Of a stretch of DNA of 64,000 bases, positions 1 to 10,106 are shown in pieces. How positions within the stretch are numbered: position 1 is the stretch's first letter; every line of letters begins with the position of its first letter. This DNA is from Macrosoma leucophasiata. Its lineage: Eukaryota; Arthropoda; Insecta; Lepidoptera; Hedylidae. Where the stretch lies: assembly GCA_036365455.1 (NCBI GenBank), contig JAWQUS010000025.1, positions 22,232,001-22,296,000 on the forward strand, read 5' to 3'. The notes under the pieces were generated by a model, which was not told the origin of the DNA, did not search any database, and saw only the letters and a program-made list of their open reading frames with translations. The position numbers and the translations under genes were made by a program.

Positions 1-697
1 TTCTTTAGGCTGAAGGGTCCGTTGCGCTTGCCGAGTGCAAAAAAAAAACAAAAAGAGCGCATCGGTCGAGTCGACCCATGGACCACATAACACGAGCCGC
101 ACCGAATCTGATGATGTCATCCGCATTCGTCTAGGATTTTTGAAATGGGTGAAACTTGCTAAAATATTTTATACCTCTCTATTGCTTGTGCCGTGTTCTG
201 CACACTGGTCTCAGGCGGAACGTGACACTTTCTCGTGCGTGCAGCAGGCGTTCGACGATTTATCAGACGTTACATCGTCTTTTTGACGATGTAACGTCGA
301 ATACATCGTCGAACTACGTACGTACGTCGCATTACGTTTTACGCCGCAAATTCTTTTAACCAAGTTTTAAACATATCAAACCGGCTCTCAAAGATTAATA
401 AAATCTACATACATCATCAGCAATATTTTTAAGACTTTGCCAAGAGATAAAAATAACATTACAATCAATATAGCTACACGATAGTTAAACTTGATCCTAA
501 TTAATAATTGAGCCTCACCAATTGCTTTGTATTCCCCATAAATCATGTAGCGAGTAGATTATTACCTATTTGAATTATTACGAGTTAATTAATACGTAAT
601 AACAACCCTTGTGTTTAGACAGCTATAACAACACTTGTAGTGTGTTGTTATGACTGTAGCACAGTATTAGTAGGTAATTAACATATTCGTTTTCTTT

Positions 698-959
698 CAT
701 AGAGCAACACGGGCCACCGGTCGCGGCGGACTGGAGGGGAGTAGCCATAGCGATTATTACCGATGCAAAACAGCCTGTCATTTTTTGCGGGGGGAAATGC
801 GACACACACGGACAATACAAAAATCGTCTATTACTACGAAACTCACACCTTGACTTTAACAAAATACAGAAACAATTTCACGCACACATTTAAACATCTA
901 GGCGACATGTATCGGCCCATTTCGGCTTGTACTTTGACAGAGGGGAAAGCCTGCATATG
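698..959 (+). mobile_element. hAT-like MITE (CATAGAGC family), copy 1
   Basis: It starts catagagcaacacggg and ends gcatatg, and is flanked on both sides by ttttcttt (690-697 and 960-967), a perfect 8-bp target duplication. The right end is shorter than in the 19348-19629 copy, lacking the terminal ttgctctatg. Family copies also lie at 2712-2773, 9828-10106, 19348-19629, 60501-60848 and, partial, 44022-44310. Eight-bp duplications are typical of hAT transposition. Confidence 0.75.
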
Positions 960-1009
960 TTTTCTTTAGACTGTGCTACAAGACTTTATTATAAAGCTTA
1001 GGTAGTATA

Positions 1010-1195
1010 TCCGTAGGTTTGACCATCGACGGTTCTCATAATATGGCCTCGTAATAACTATCACAGAGACATGATAACTTAGGTCTCAGGGGTGGCAACA
1101 CAACTGCATTTTGGCCTCTGGTTTTTGATGATGGCAGCAGTCTTTACTTAACATCAATGTGAGCGACATGCTTGTTTGCCACCTTAAAAGCAAAA
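1010..1195 (+). repeat. R1 interspersed element, diverged copy
   Basis: R1 is the most abundant repeat in the window (about 15 copies). Its diagnostic blocks are a caccgcattacctaat end, cggtcaggtggta, cctcaggagtggcaacgc, ggctgcagtcatcacttaa, and a gcatgcttgtttgccac end followed by an A-rich tail. This copy has the last three blocks. I see no tRNA head and no coding frame, so its class is unknown. Confidence 0.6.
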
Positions 1196-1541
1196 AAATA
1201 ATAGTAGTAATCCGAATCTAGATCGATCTATATCTATATCACTTATATGTTTACCGAATGAAAGATTTTATTACCAAATTTGAAATTTCATACATAAACA
1301 AAAACGTCTTGCTTGTATTGTCTATCAAAATTCATAGCTATCAATAAATAAAAAATATACTCTTTGTAGCAAGTTTCACCCATTTCAGAAATCCTAGGCG
1401 AATGCGGATGATGTCATCAGATTCGGGCATATTCTCTTTCATGCGGTCGACTCATCAATGGTCCATGGGTCGACTCGGTCGATGCGCTCTATTTGTATTT
1501 TTTGCACTCGGCGAACGCAGAAAGTGCTCCAGACTAAAGAA

Positions 1542-2349
1542 TACGACAGTGCTCTGTCGTATTCTTAAGCAAATTATTGTTTTAATTGAATTAGTACATA
1601 ATTACTTACATAGAGGAGCTGTAGTACAATCACAATCATCAAAAATTAATGACAATTCACACGTAAACGATTTCTGACAACAGTCACACAGGCGTAAAAG
1701 AAATAGAAACGATTTCGTCGGTGCAATCGATTCTTTCGGCGCATTCAGATTCTTTCGGTGCGAGTTCTCCTTGACTTCGACGCGTTCGACATGTTCGGCG
1801 CGAATTCATGTATGTTCACCTTTAATGTGAATTTTTATGAAAGTATAATCCCTCCAAGTGCGTTAAGCATTTCAATTAATTTGGGATAAAAGCAAACATC
1901 AACATAATGTGAATTGTTCCTGAGCGTGCATTAATGACAGCACACCTGATTGAGCGAGGCAACGCTGATAGCCGTAAAATGGTCCTATCACCATCCAAAT
2001 TGCATTGACCTTCAAACTTAAAGGTATCTCCTCTAAAACTTAATAAAAATAACGTCAACAGACGGGTGTGGAAGCTCCACATAAACTGGACAAAGACTTC
2101 AATGTGTAATGCGGTGGACAACCCATTAGGGGAGTCATTTACCTTTAATTACTTAATAGATGCGTACTTGTGCAACGTAAATTTGTTCTTGGATTTTTTT
2201 CCGCTCGCTTTCCTGGTAATGCCTCGGGATAATCCAATTTAATCTATTTCCCACAATTATCTCGGAACATCCGTGATATTTCTCGTTGTTATTAATAAAA
2301 AATAGCTGATGTTAGATGCTACTTATGCGTTTGTTTTGTTTAGTTAATT
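1542..2349. other. AT-rich stretch, no feature recognised
   Basis: It begins inside a perfect 13-bp hairpin (1537-1549 with 1554-1566, loop tgct) at the outer end of the long-TIR element. Beyond that I see no coding frame, RNA gene or repeat shared with the rest of the window. Confidence 0.4.
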
Positions 2350-2560
2350 CAGAGAATATGACATGTAATAAAACTACGTATAGAATGGACACTTCGACGT
2401 CCCACCCTATTTCCCCGGCCCCCTCTTATGGGCGACGTTTGGTATTCTCTACGTGCTATGCACACAGGTTCACGTGTCAATACACGTCATTGATTGATGT
2501 CTGTGTAATAGAAACCAAATTAAGCGTTTGTATGGAATTTTGGCGAAGTGTCCGCGGTGT
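2350..2560 (+). mobile_element. CAGAG-type element, copy 1
   Basis: It begins cagagaatatg, contains ctacgtatagaatggaca and gtttgtatggaatttt, and ends tccgcggtgt. The same layout recurs at 5266-5480 and 13739-13952, where 8-bp target duplications mark the ends, and a fragment lies at about 62108-62168. The ends are not obvious inverted repeats of each other. The duplication of this copy is not clear. Confidence 0.6.
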
Positions 2561-2711
2561 CGGTTACAGTTTTAGCAAATACCTATAAAATCCAGTTCCT
2601 ACATCAAATTAATTTTTGGTTTAGATAGGTATACAGTTTCAGTAAGTAGGTACCTAAATCAAGTGCCAAGTCTTATCGTTTTAATAAAATAAATGTAAGT
2701 CCGCTTGTGAG

Positions 2712-2773
2712 CATAGAGAGCAACACGGGCCACCGACCGGGGCCACGGGGCCAGTGGCCCGTGTTGCTCTATG
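2712..2773. mobile_element. Minimal 62-bp CATAGAGC element
   Basis: This is little more than the two terminal inverted repeats of the CATAGAGC hAT-like family (catagagagcaacacgggcc and its complement) around a short GC-rich centre. It is flanked by gcttgtgag at 2703-2711 and 2774-2782, a perfect direct duplication. It is probably an extreme internal-deletion derivative that still transposed. Confidence 0.75.
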
Positions 2774-2845
2774 GCTTGTGAGTCACTTCAATGAGATAAT
2801 AAAAATCTACTAAAAATTAAAGAAAAAACCGAAAACAAAAATTTG

Positions 2846-3014
2846 ACTTCGGGCAGGAATCGTACCTGCGACCTCAGGATAACCAGTCCATCGGTAGAAA
2901 TCAAAAAGGGGAAAGCAAAATTTGACTCATCGGTGTGGGACTTCGGTAATTAAGTGGTAAAGCGGCTGGACTGGTTATCCTCAGGTCGCAGGTTCGATTC
3001 CTGCCCGAAGTCAA
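2846..3014. repeat. Two tRNA-type SINE heads in head-to-head foldback
   Basis: Bases 2846-2893 and 2966-3014 are near-perfect inverted copies of each other. The plus-strand right arm carries a pol III B-box-like ggttcgattcc and, in front of it, an A-box-like segment (gtggtaaagcggctgg). The same head occurs at 31015-31095, 38146-38228, 55540-55618 and 55801-55871, and a fragment at 7158-7197. It is a SINE head and not a tRNA gene, because no acceptor stem pairs. Confidence 0.7.
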
Positions 3015-3015
3015 A

Positions 3016-3460
3016 TTGTCGCTAAATGGTACTTACTGTTCAACACTATCCGGTGTTCCGGTCAGGTAGTAATTTCCGACACAGTGACATAACACACTGG
3101 GCCTCAGGAGTGGCAACTGGCAACGTATCTCCATTGAAATCTAAACTTTTATGTAGATGTTTATAGGATGCAGTATTACTTACCATCAATGTAAACTGTA
3201 TGCCTACCTACACCAAAAATTGGTAGCAGATAATCCCTAAATATAAGCAAATATTTAGCAAAAATCTGGATAAAGTTCCTATGAACTTTGATTTAGGTTT
3301 GTCAGGTGATAGGTAATTGTCGACACAGTGGCATAACACACTGGGCCTCAGGAGTGGCAACGCATCTAGTTTCATGTTGATGTTTATAGGCTGCTGTATT
3401 ACTTACCATCAATGTAAACTGTATGCTTGTTTGCCACTTCATAACATAAAAAAGTCTCAA
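3016..3460 (+). repeat. Two R1 copies in tandem
   Basis: Partial R1 units at about 3017-3212 and 3295-3455 both contain acacactgggcctcagg and the rare ggatgcagtattacttacc/ggctgctgtattacttacc variant. They resemble each other more than other R1 copies, which points to a local duplication. Confidence 0.6.
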
Positions 3461-3672
3461 CTCATCAAAACCTCATCACGACAGTAATGATGTCCAAGAC
3501 AATTCGTTGTTAATGAAAATTGTCCGAGTCGTTACATCCCTACGATTATCACCAAATAACATCAGCAAAACGTGTCGCATACCAAATTCGCGTTCTTAAA
3601 GGAACATCAAATCATAAATCGAGTAATATCTAAAATCTTAAATTGCTAATCTCTTGAACGTCTTTAATCGTG

Positions 3673-4539
3673 AAAGGAGATGTTGCAAAAATGTATGGAC
3701 CTCCGGCCATGTATTGTACACAATATCATTAACTGGCAAAATCAATATAAAAACGTTTTTTACTGCATATTTTCACTTATTTGGCTTTGTTTGCAGTTAC
3801 AAAATATTATTTGCAGTTAGAATTGCAACTCAAAGGGGCCGTTCAAGTATTACGTAAGCACTATGGGCGGGGGGGTCTTTGCTCTGCTTATTTTGGATGA
3901 CATGGGGGGTAGGGGAGTCTAGATGATGATTACGTCATCGGTAGTTATTTACTTATTACATCAGTAAAATCTAATCTCTATCCTAAATCTATCATCTTAT
4001 TTCTAAAATTATAATTATACCATTATAAATTATAATATAAAAAAAAACAATACATTCATTGAAAAATGTTTACGTAAGCATGGGGGGAGGAGGTAAGAGC
4101 TTTGCTTACTTTTGCTGACAAGGGGGATGGGGGGGGGTAAAGTATTGTAATAAATCTGCTTACGTAATACTTGAACGGCCCCAAACCAACATGGCGAATA
4201 TGGCGGGCGATGTCATTTTGACATTTTAATTTTTTAAATTGTTTTTTGATTAGATAGAACTTGGAGAAAAAAGTAATATTTTCTGAATACTATCGAAATC
4301 GATTTCATGTGTTAATACTAAGAACTTAAACTAATCGATTTCCAATTTAAAGAAGCGTCGGCTGTGTCGCCGCCATGTTGAATATGGTTGAAAATGATAA
4401 AATCGTTTGAATGAAATGTGGTAGTAACTCTAAAATATATACTTGAATAAATAAATTGCATTTTTTTCGGATTCTTCTTAAATTTACCCATTTTTTGAGG
4501 ATGTGTACGATCTAGAGCCGAGCTCGCAACATCTCCTTT
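3673..4539. mobile_element. AAAGGAGATGTTGC element, interrupted copy
   Basis: The ends are inverted (aaaggagatgttgc at 3673-3686, gcaacatctccttt at 4526-4539). A continuous homologue of about 470 bp lies at 39149-39621. This copy is split by a second MITE at 3835-4182. No transposase frame is present, so it is non-autonomous. Confidence 0.75.
3835..4182. mobile_element. GGGGCCGTTCAAG MITE nested in another element
   Basis: Perfect 26-bp terminal inverted repeats, beginning ggggccgttcaagtattacg (3835-3860 and 4157-4182). The homologous site at about 39307-39312 is unoccupied and shows that only 2-3 bp (within an A run) were duplicated on insertion. The interior has G-runs and a second degenerate tacgtaagca motif; there is no coding capacity. 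Confidence 0.8.
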
Positions 4540-4587
4540 CTGTGCATTAATTCCTTTGTTAGGTAAGGTTGGTATCAAATTATAGAT

Positions 4588-4872
4588 ACATTCCTGGTGG
4601 TAGAGTTCCAGTGTAGAAGCTCGCAGGCGTAGGCATCACCGCATTACCTAATCTATCAGTCGCTAAATGGTAATTCAGCACTATCGTGTTCCGGTTAGAT
4701 GGTTGTGTATGGCTCCATTATAACTATCCCAGAGACACAACATCTAAAGTCTCAGGGATGGCAACGCATCTGCATTTTGCTCTCTGGTCTTTCTTTGGGT
4801 GTCTATAGGCTGCAGTTATCACTTAAAATCAATGTGAACTGCATGCTTGTTTGCCACCTTTGTAACATAAAA
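4588..4872 (+). repeat. R1 element, near full length
   Basis: It runs from the ggtggtagagttcc end through gcattacctaatctatc, a shortened tgttccggttagatgg block, ctcagggatggcaacgcatc and cttgtttgccacc to a short A-rich tail. It is diverged from the 24564 and 42826 copies. Confidence 0.65.
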
Positions 4873-4974
4873 AATAACAAAATACAGATTACTACTATTT
4901 CTTTCTAAAAATTACACGGCCGTAAATCTTTTAGAAAAAAATTGGTTTCTTGTAAACGGTATATGGACGATAAT

Positions 4975-5690
4975 TCTACGTGCTAGCATGTATCACAAGC
5001 CGAACTAAGACCGATCGTGCCTCATTAGCCGCATCTACGCCGGGCAAATGGGCTCGCAAGCCACATCTGAGCGAACGGCTCGCTGGCTCGCGAGGTTACC
5101 TCGTAGTTTACCGGAAACATCGAGGCGGGGCTCGCGTGGAAAGCCGAACCATCCCGAGACATCAGTTGTATAGTGATCTGTGCATCAGTTCGACGGAGCA
5201 ATTTAAAACAGACAGTCGTGTTATTTGATTAAAGCTTCGTGCCCGCGAGCCAAACTCACTACCGTCAGAGAATATGTAATAATACTACGTATAGAATGGA
5301 CACTTCGACGACCCGCCCGATTGCCCCGCCTCACCCAACCTTCTCCCCTCTTATGGGCGACGTTTGGAATTTTCTACGTGCTACGCACACAGGTACACGT
5401 GTAAATACACGTCACTGATTGATGTCTGTGTAATAGAGACCAAAAAGCGTTTGTATGGAATTTTATTGTGTCCGCGGTGTGCTACCGTCCCCACCTAACG
5501 CACGGCGCACGCCGAGGCGCCTTTGAGTACGCCCGCTTTAACGACGCCGAGCCACCGTGCGCCCGTGGAACCCCGAGTCACGTCCACCCACACCGACTGA
5601 GCATTTCGCTCGCGAGCCTGCATCGCCCGGACATGCGTTCGGTGTAGACGCGACTATAGCGAGCAAACGAGAGTGACTGTGAAGTTCATT
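4975..5690. other. GC-rich island split by a mobile element
   Basis: The sequence on either side of the CAGAG-type element at 5266-5480 is unusually GC-rich and CpG-rich for this window (4980-5228 and 5489-5690). Removing the element restores one island of about 500 bp. I find no convincing coding frame: the longest open frame, 4980-5228 on the plus strand, has no recognisable domain. It could be a promoter or 5' UTR region of a gene outside the window. Confidence 0.4.
5266..5480 (+). mobile_element. CAGAG-type element, copy 2
   Basis: It starts cagagaatatg and ends tccgcggtgt. The flanks actaccgt (5258-5265) and gctaccgt (5481-5488) match at 7 of 8 bases, consistent with an 8-bp target duplication. 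Confidence 0.7.
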
Positions 5691-6540
5691 GATTTTTTAC
5701 GTCAAAAAATCTTTTTCATTTACAACACTGACTATATTATTTCATACAAAGTCTGGATGCACATTTTTTGACCGTCACATTAAATTGACGAACTGACCAA
5801 CGAAATTGAACACTGACCTATATCGGAAAATTAACATTTTATTGGAAATGGTGTTGGCCCAAACAAATGTTATTCACGAAATTGAGCGACCTCTTTAGGC
5901 TTCCATTACAGACAAATCAGAACAGTTTATCGCATCCTTTATCAACTGCTGTCAGCCCTAACAAGGGCCTTTGAACCTAACGCAATCCAGACATGTCTAA
6001 TAACCCCCGCCCGCAAACACTTCGTAATAAAATAAAATCACAAAAGCCTTATAACGAGGTAAAAATCCTATTGACGTCTTATAGTATCTTTGGAGACAAA
6101 TTATCCCGGGCGGGTATAGAAGTAATTTAATAATTTAATAAATATAAGTTTACTCGGTACGTTTGTATTTCCAAAATTTGGGTACTACACAAAAACTAAA
6201 CTTCTCAATAAATAGTATAAACTATGTTGTTGCATATTACTATTAAAAATGTTTGCATATTACTATTGAACATTATTACTTGGATGGTAGACAGACAGAT
6301 CAGCAGTAAGGATACTCGTAGCAATCTGAGATCAATAAATAATCGGAAAATTACAGCATGTATTTTTAAAATTTTTCAACATTCAAATTTGAAAAGTTTT
6401 TACCACTTTGGAAGTGTCTTATCTTTCAAACTGACTTTCAGAAAAAATACCTCAATTTCATTTTCAGATATCTATACTCATACCTCACACAAAATGGTTT
6501 GAAAAAAAAGATTTTTTGGAATTTTCATTTTTTAGTATGG
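5691..6540. other. AT-rich stretch, no feature recognised
   Basis: I see no coding frame, splice-bounded exon or repeat shared with other parts of the window here. The open frame at 6224-6502 is compositionally AT-rich with no recognisable motif. Confidence 0.4.
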
Positions 6541-6750
6541 CCCATATGGGCCCATTACTTATTATCTATCTATAAAAATCATGAAGCGGTTTACAGAATA
6601 GGTACATCTATCTACCGAGTTTCATGTATGTAGTCCTAATAGTATCAGAGAAAAATGGCAGTGACATATAGGCGGACGGACAGACAGACAGACAGACATG
6701 ACGAATCTATAACGGTTCCGTTTTGTGGCATTTTTTCAACAGAACCCTAA
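6541..6750 (+). repeat. Interspersed element with gacagacaga tail
   Basis: It ends with ggacggacagacagacagac, then an acggttccgttttg block and agaaccctaa. The same tail closes the element at about 11610-12215, and a fragment lies at 59440-59500. A matching head (aagcggccacgtgcgagtcgg) stands alone at about 13995-14050. Such elements are common in lepidopteran genomes; the class is not resolved here. Confidence 0.55.
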
Positions 6751-7157
6751 CAAGAGATACAGTAAAATCCATTTTCATTCCATTTCACAGAGCAAGACCT
6801 TAAAAAACACAGTTCAGGCAACTGCCTTTTTTCTATTTCACATCAAACTTTAAATAGGTACCTAAGCAATCAAATAACTCAAACAATCTTATAATGGAGT
6901 CTCTGGAGTCTATGACACGGCCAATATTAGTCCGTCCTCTTATATTTAACTGCAATAGACGAGAAACAGTTTCGTTTTGTGAATGAGATAGAATTACAGC
7001 AGACATCTTGACAGTGTTATCTTTTTTAGGGTTCCCCAACTCAAAAAGAATAGCCCTTGGGTATAAAAATTAAATATAAATATACATAGAATAAATATTT
7101 TTTTCGCGATAGGACATGCAAATGAATTTAGAAATTAAAAAAAAATGGAAAGAACAA

Positions 7158-7500
7158 ATTTGACTTCGGGCAGAGATTGAACTTGCGACCTCAGGATTTT
7201 TCTTAGTAACTAGCATGCTTGTTAGAATGTGGCTAACAAGCATGCTAGTTCACATGGATATTAATTGATGACTGCAGCCTATTGACATAATCTATACAAA
7301 AATCCATAGGTCAAAATGCAGATGCGTTGCCACCTCTGAGACCTTAGCTGTTATATCTCTGTGACGGTTATTACGGGGCCATACATTACTATCTAACTGG
7401 AACACGATAGTGCTGAACACTACCATTTGACGACAGATAGATTAGGTAATGCGGTGGTGCCGATGCCCTCGAGGTCCTACATTGAACTCTACCACCAGTA
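7158..7500 (-). repeat. SINE head fragment, hairpin and R1 copy
   Basis: Bases 7158-7197 are a tRNA-type SINE head in reverse orientation. Bases 7208-7225 and 7233-7250 form a perfect 18-bp stem with a 7-base loop built from the R1 gcatgct block. R1 in reverse orientation continues to about 7500, ending in gaactctaccaccagt. The junction suggests an aberrant insertion or a terminal inversion. Confidence 0.6.
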
Positions 7501-8144
7501 AGAATGATATGAAGGAGAAGTTGCACTGTGATAAGAACAATGAAGGGTTCCTGATACAGACAGACGATGAATAGTATGGTATTGCCGGGTGGCTGTAGTG
7601 AGCTATGAACCTTATTCTATAATAAAATAAAATAAAATACGCTTACACTCATAATAATGTGACAGTTCGTTTTGCTTTATTACCCAGTCTATGTCCGATC
7701 ATCCTATGTTCATGTCTATGTTCGGATAATCGGTGTTCTGCTGTAAACGGTTCTAGATTTCCAAAAGCAAAGCTAAGTGATTCGTTGAACCTAGTTCATA
7801 TTTTCGTAGCAACAATGTTCAATACTTTTGTACGTACAAGTACCTTCAAGTTTTATGCTTACATACGGAACTCAAAACGCAAGTTCAACGACTACTCTCA
7901 CTCAGCTGGTTTTTTCATCCGATGAGTGTATAATGTTTAAAATATGAGAGGGTGGATTTGCATCAACAGATATTAGCTGAGACACCGAATGATAAATGAC
8001 TAACTCTATTTTCTTTCCTTTTTATGTTTGTGAAAAAGTTATATACTGGCAAAATTTTATGAGAATTTATATTATGGGTTTAATAGTTTACTTCTGTTAG
8101 TAGCAAGTGAAATACCGAGTTCGATCCCCTTTTTTTTGGTGCAG
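7501..8144. other. No gene; short echo of the 8770-9081 coding block
   Basis: Bases 7583-7612 (gccgggtggctgtagtgagc and following) nearly repeat 8934-8963 inside the broken coding region. Otherwise I see only AT-rich sequence. Confidence 0.4.
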
Positions 8145-8228
8145 CTCGCATTGATGTGTAGTGGTGACTGCAGCGTATAGACGTCTACACAAAAACCAGA
8201 GTTTGACCTCTGGTTTTTGTGTAGATGC
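8145..8228 (-). repeat. R1 fragment ending in perfect hairpin
   Basis: An R1 piece (cattgatgtgtagtggtgac and following) runs into a perfect 18-bp stem, 8184-8201 with 8208-8225, and a 6-base loop. Each arm is the R1 tctacacaaaaaccagag block. Confidence 0.5.
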
Positions 8229-8769
8229 AGGAACTACGAGCTTGAAAGAAAGAAAGAAAAAGATTTATTAACTACTACAGAACATATAAAACATAAAAAA
8301 GCCAAAAAAATGGCTCCCATTTCAACAAGATTCTGTAGCATTCATGCTACAGCATCTTGTTATTCATGTAGTTCACTACAGCGCTGGTATTCTGATAGGG
8401 CCCTGAATGATACGTGACATTACGAACTCCAAGCTGCCTGTTACGCCTACATAGGTGCATAACAAAAATAAAATATGCTTATATCTACTATGCACAAAGA
8501 TAAATATAAAGGAGTGAAAGAGGTTCCTAATGTAAATAAAAAATCTTGGAAGTTCATTTCATACGCGAAGCCCATAAGTATACCTGTCTAGTCAAACATA
8601 TAAACAGGGGACACAAACACATTACCGTCATCCGATACCATAGCTTTCACATCTATTATCATGTTGATAATCCCAGATACTGACAAAAATAATATCGTAA
8701 CTAATCTATTGAGCGGGTTTGCCACGCGATTCATTTTAAGTCAGTTTTACATTATCCATATTATATAGC
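8229..8769. other. No feature recognised
   Basis: AT-rich sequence with no supported gene. The open frame at 8217-8417 begins in the R1 hairpin and has no recognisable domain. Confidence 0.35.
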
Positions 8770-9081
8770 GGTCTGCGCTCATTACATCAACTCCATTCCG
8801 TATCGACACCGGATCGCCTCGAGCGAGTGCGCGCTGTCTGCGAGTGGTTCACAAGTAACATCGCGTCGTTCATCCGTGGACCACACGTCGACAACGAGTG
8901 GACGCCGTAAAACGAGGCGGTGCTGGTCGACTGCCGGGTGGCTGTAGTGAGCTATGACCCTTATGCTTTCGGCCAGTTCGGAGCATCCATTAATTACTTC
9001 GGCGTCGAGGCGGGGGGCTTCCCGCGCCTAACTAGTGGAGGAGAATTCTTCCGCAAGTGCAGTCAGTCAACCAAACATTGA
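8770..9081 (+). pseudogene. Unrecognised coding-like region with one internal stop
   Basis: One plus-strand frame reads for about 100 codons from 8770 to a TGA at 9079-9081, broken only by TAA at 8908-8910. The translation has an ordinary soluble-protein composition on both sides of the stop, for example VRAVCEWFTSNIASF before it and VAVVSYDPYAFGQFG after it. GC and CpG content are high compared with flanking DNA, as in the anoctamin exons. A possible splice acceptor (tatatag) precedes it at 8762-8768, but no clear donor ends it. I do not recognise the protein. It may be a decayed exon, a gene fragment carried by a mobile element, or a coding exon with a sequencing or assembly error at the stop. 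Bases 7583-7612 echo part of it. Confidence 0.5.
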
Positions 9082-9084
9082 TGG

Positions 9085-9310
9085 TTTTTTTTTATGTTTT
9101 AAAAGTGGCAAACTTGCATGCAGTTCACATTGATGTTAAGTTATGACTACCGCCCTATTGTGATTGCCGGCACAGAGGCACACACCTTAGGCCTCAGGAG
9201 TGGTAACGCATCTACATTTTGACCTAGGTCTTTGTGTGGGTGTCTATGCTGCACTCATCACTTAACATCAATGTGATCTGAATGCTTGTTTGCCACTTCC
9301 ATTACATAAA
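9085..9310. repeat. R1 pieces in head-to-head arrangement
   Basis: About 9095-9165 is R1 in reverse orientation (agtggcaaacttgcatgcag), and 9166-9310 is R1 in forward orientation (cctcaggagtggtaacgc to cttgtttgccacttcc). Confidence 0.55.
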
Positions 9311-9827
9311 AAGAGATCGCGGATTCAAACACTGGCTGAAGCAATAGTTGGTGGCTCGTGTACTACCGATAAGGTTGTAAAACCTCGGGAGTGACAAGGC
9401 ATCAATGGGACCCCTGATTTTAGTTATCAATTCTGGTAGGAAGTAGATGTGTATAAGTATAACATTGCAACCGACATTTTAATAACTACCTAGTTACCTT
9501 CAATCTAAAATATTATACCTAAATGAAATAGTAGATAACACTGTCTGTTTGTCCGTTACATTTTCACTACCAGCTGAACCGATTGCGATGAAATTTTAAC
9601 TTACTTTAGCCTGAGCCCGATTTAGTTAGCTACAGTAGAATGTCCGTTTCTCACTTCATTCAAATAAAAAACCTTAAACGTGACACGTGAATGAATATTA
9701 CTGCGTATAAAACAAGCTACATAAATTCCACAATCCCATTGTCTTATTGTACCTATTCAGTATTTACGATGCGGCTACTTACTGCATAAAGGCACCTACA
9801 TTATTTTTTATTTCATTTAATGTTATG
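9311..9827. other. No gene recognised
   Basis: AT-rich. The block at about 9540-9605 (ccagctgaaccgattgcgat) resembles the interior of Helitron-like repeats, but no ends are visible. Confidence 0.3.
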
Positions 9828-10106
9828 CATAGAGCAACACCGGAGGGGAGTAGCCATATGCAGGCTTACCTACCGCTGTGTCAAAGTACAAGCCCAAATG
9901 GGCCTTTACCTGTCGCCTAGATGTTTAAATGTGTGCGTAAAATTGTTTCTGTATTTTGTTAAAGGCAAGGTGTAAGTTTCGTTGTAATAGACGATTTTTG
10001 TAGTGTACGTGTGTGTCGCACGCATTTCCCCCCCTTAAAAAATGACGGAGTGTTTTGCATCGGTAATTAACCGCCCGCCGCCGCCGGTGGCCCGTGTTGC
10101 TCTATA
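9828..10106 (-). mobile_element. hAT-like MITE (CATAGAGC family), copy 2
   Basis: Terminal inverted repeats catagagcaacac and gtgttgctctata. The flanks atgttatg (9820-9827) and atgttaag (10107-10114) match at 7 of 8 bases. The interior, including the taaatgtgtgcgt and cgatttttgtag blocks, is the reverse complement of the 698 and 19348 copies. Confidence 0.75.

Larger units (their letters stand above)
1..1541. mobile_element. Long-TIR element at window edge
   Basis: Bases 1-160 are the inverted complement of 1368-1541. Both arms share the cgagtcgacccatgga block, the catccgcattcg block and the gaaatgggtgaaacttgct end, with some small gaps. This looks like a non-autonomous DNA transposon of about 1.5 kb with arms of about 165 bp. 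No transposase frame is seen between the arms. A separate hAT-like MITE is nested at 698-959. The element may start before the window, so its target duplication cannot be read. Bases 266-298 form a perfect 14-bp stem with a 5-base loop. Confidence 0.65.
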
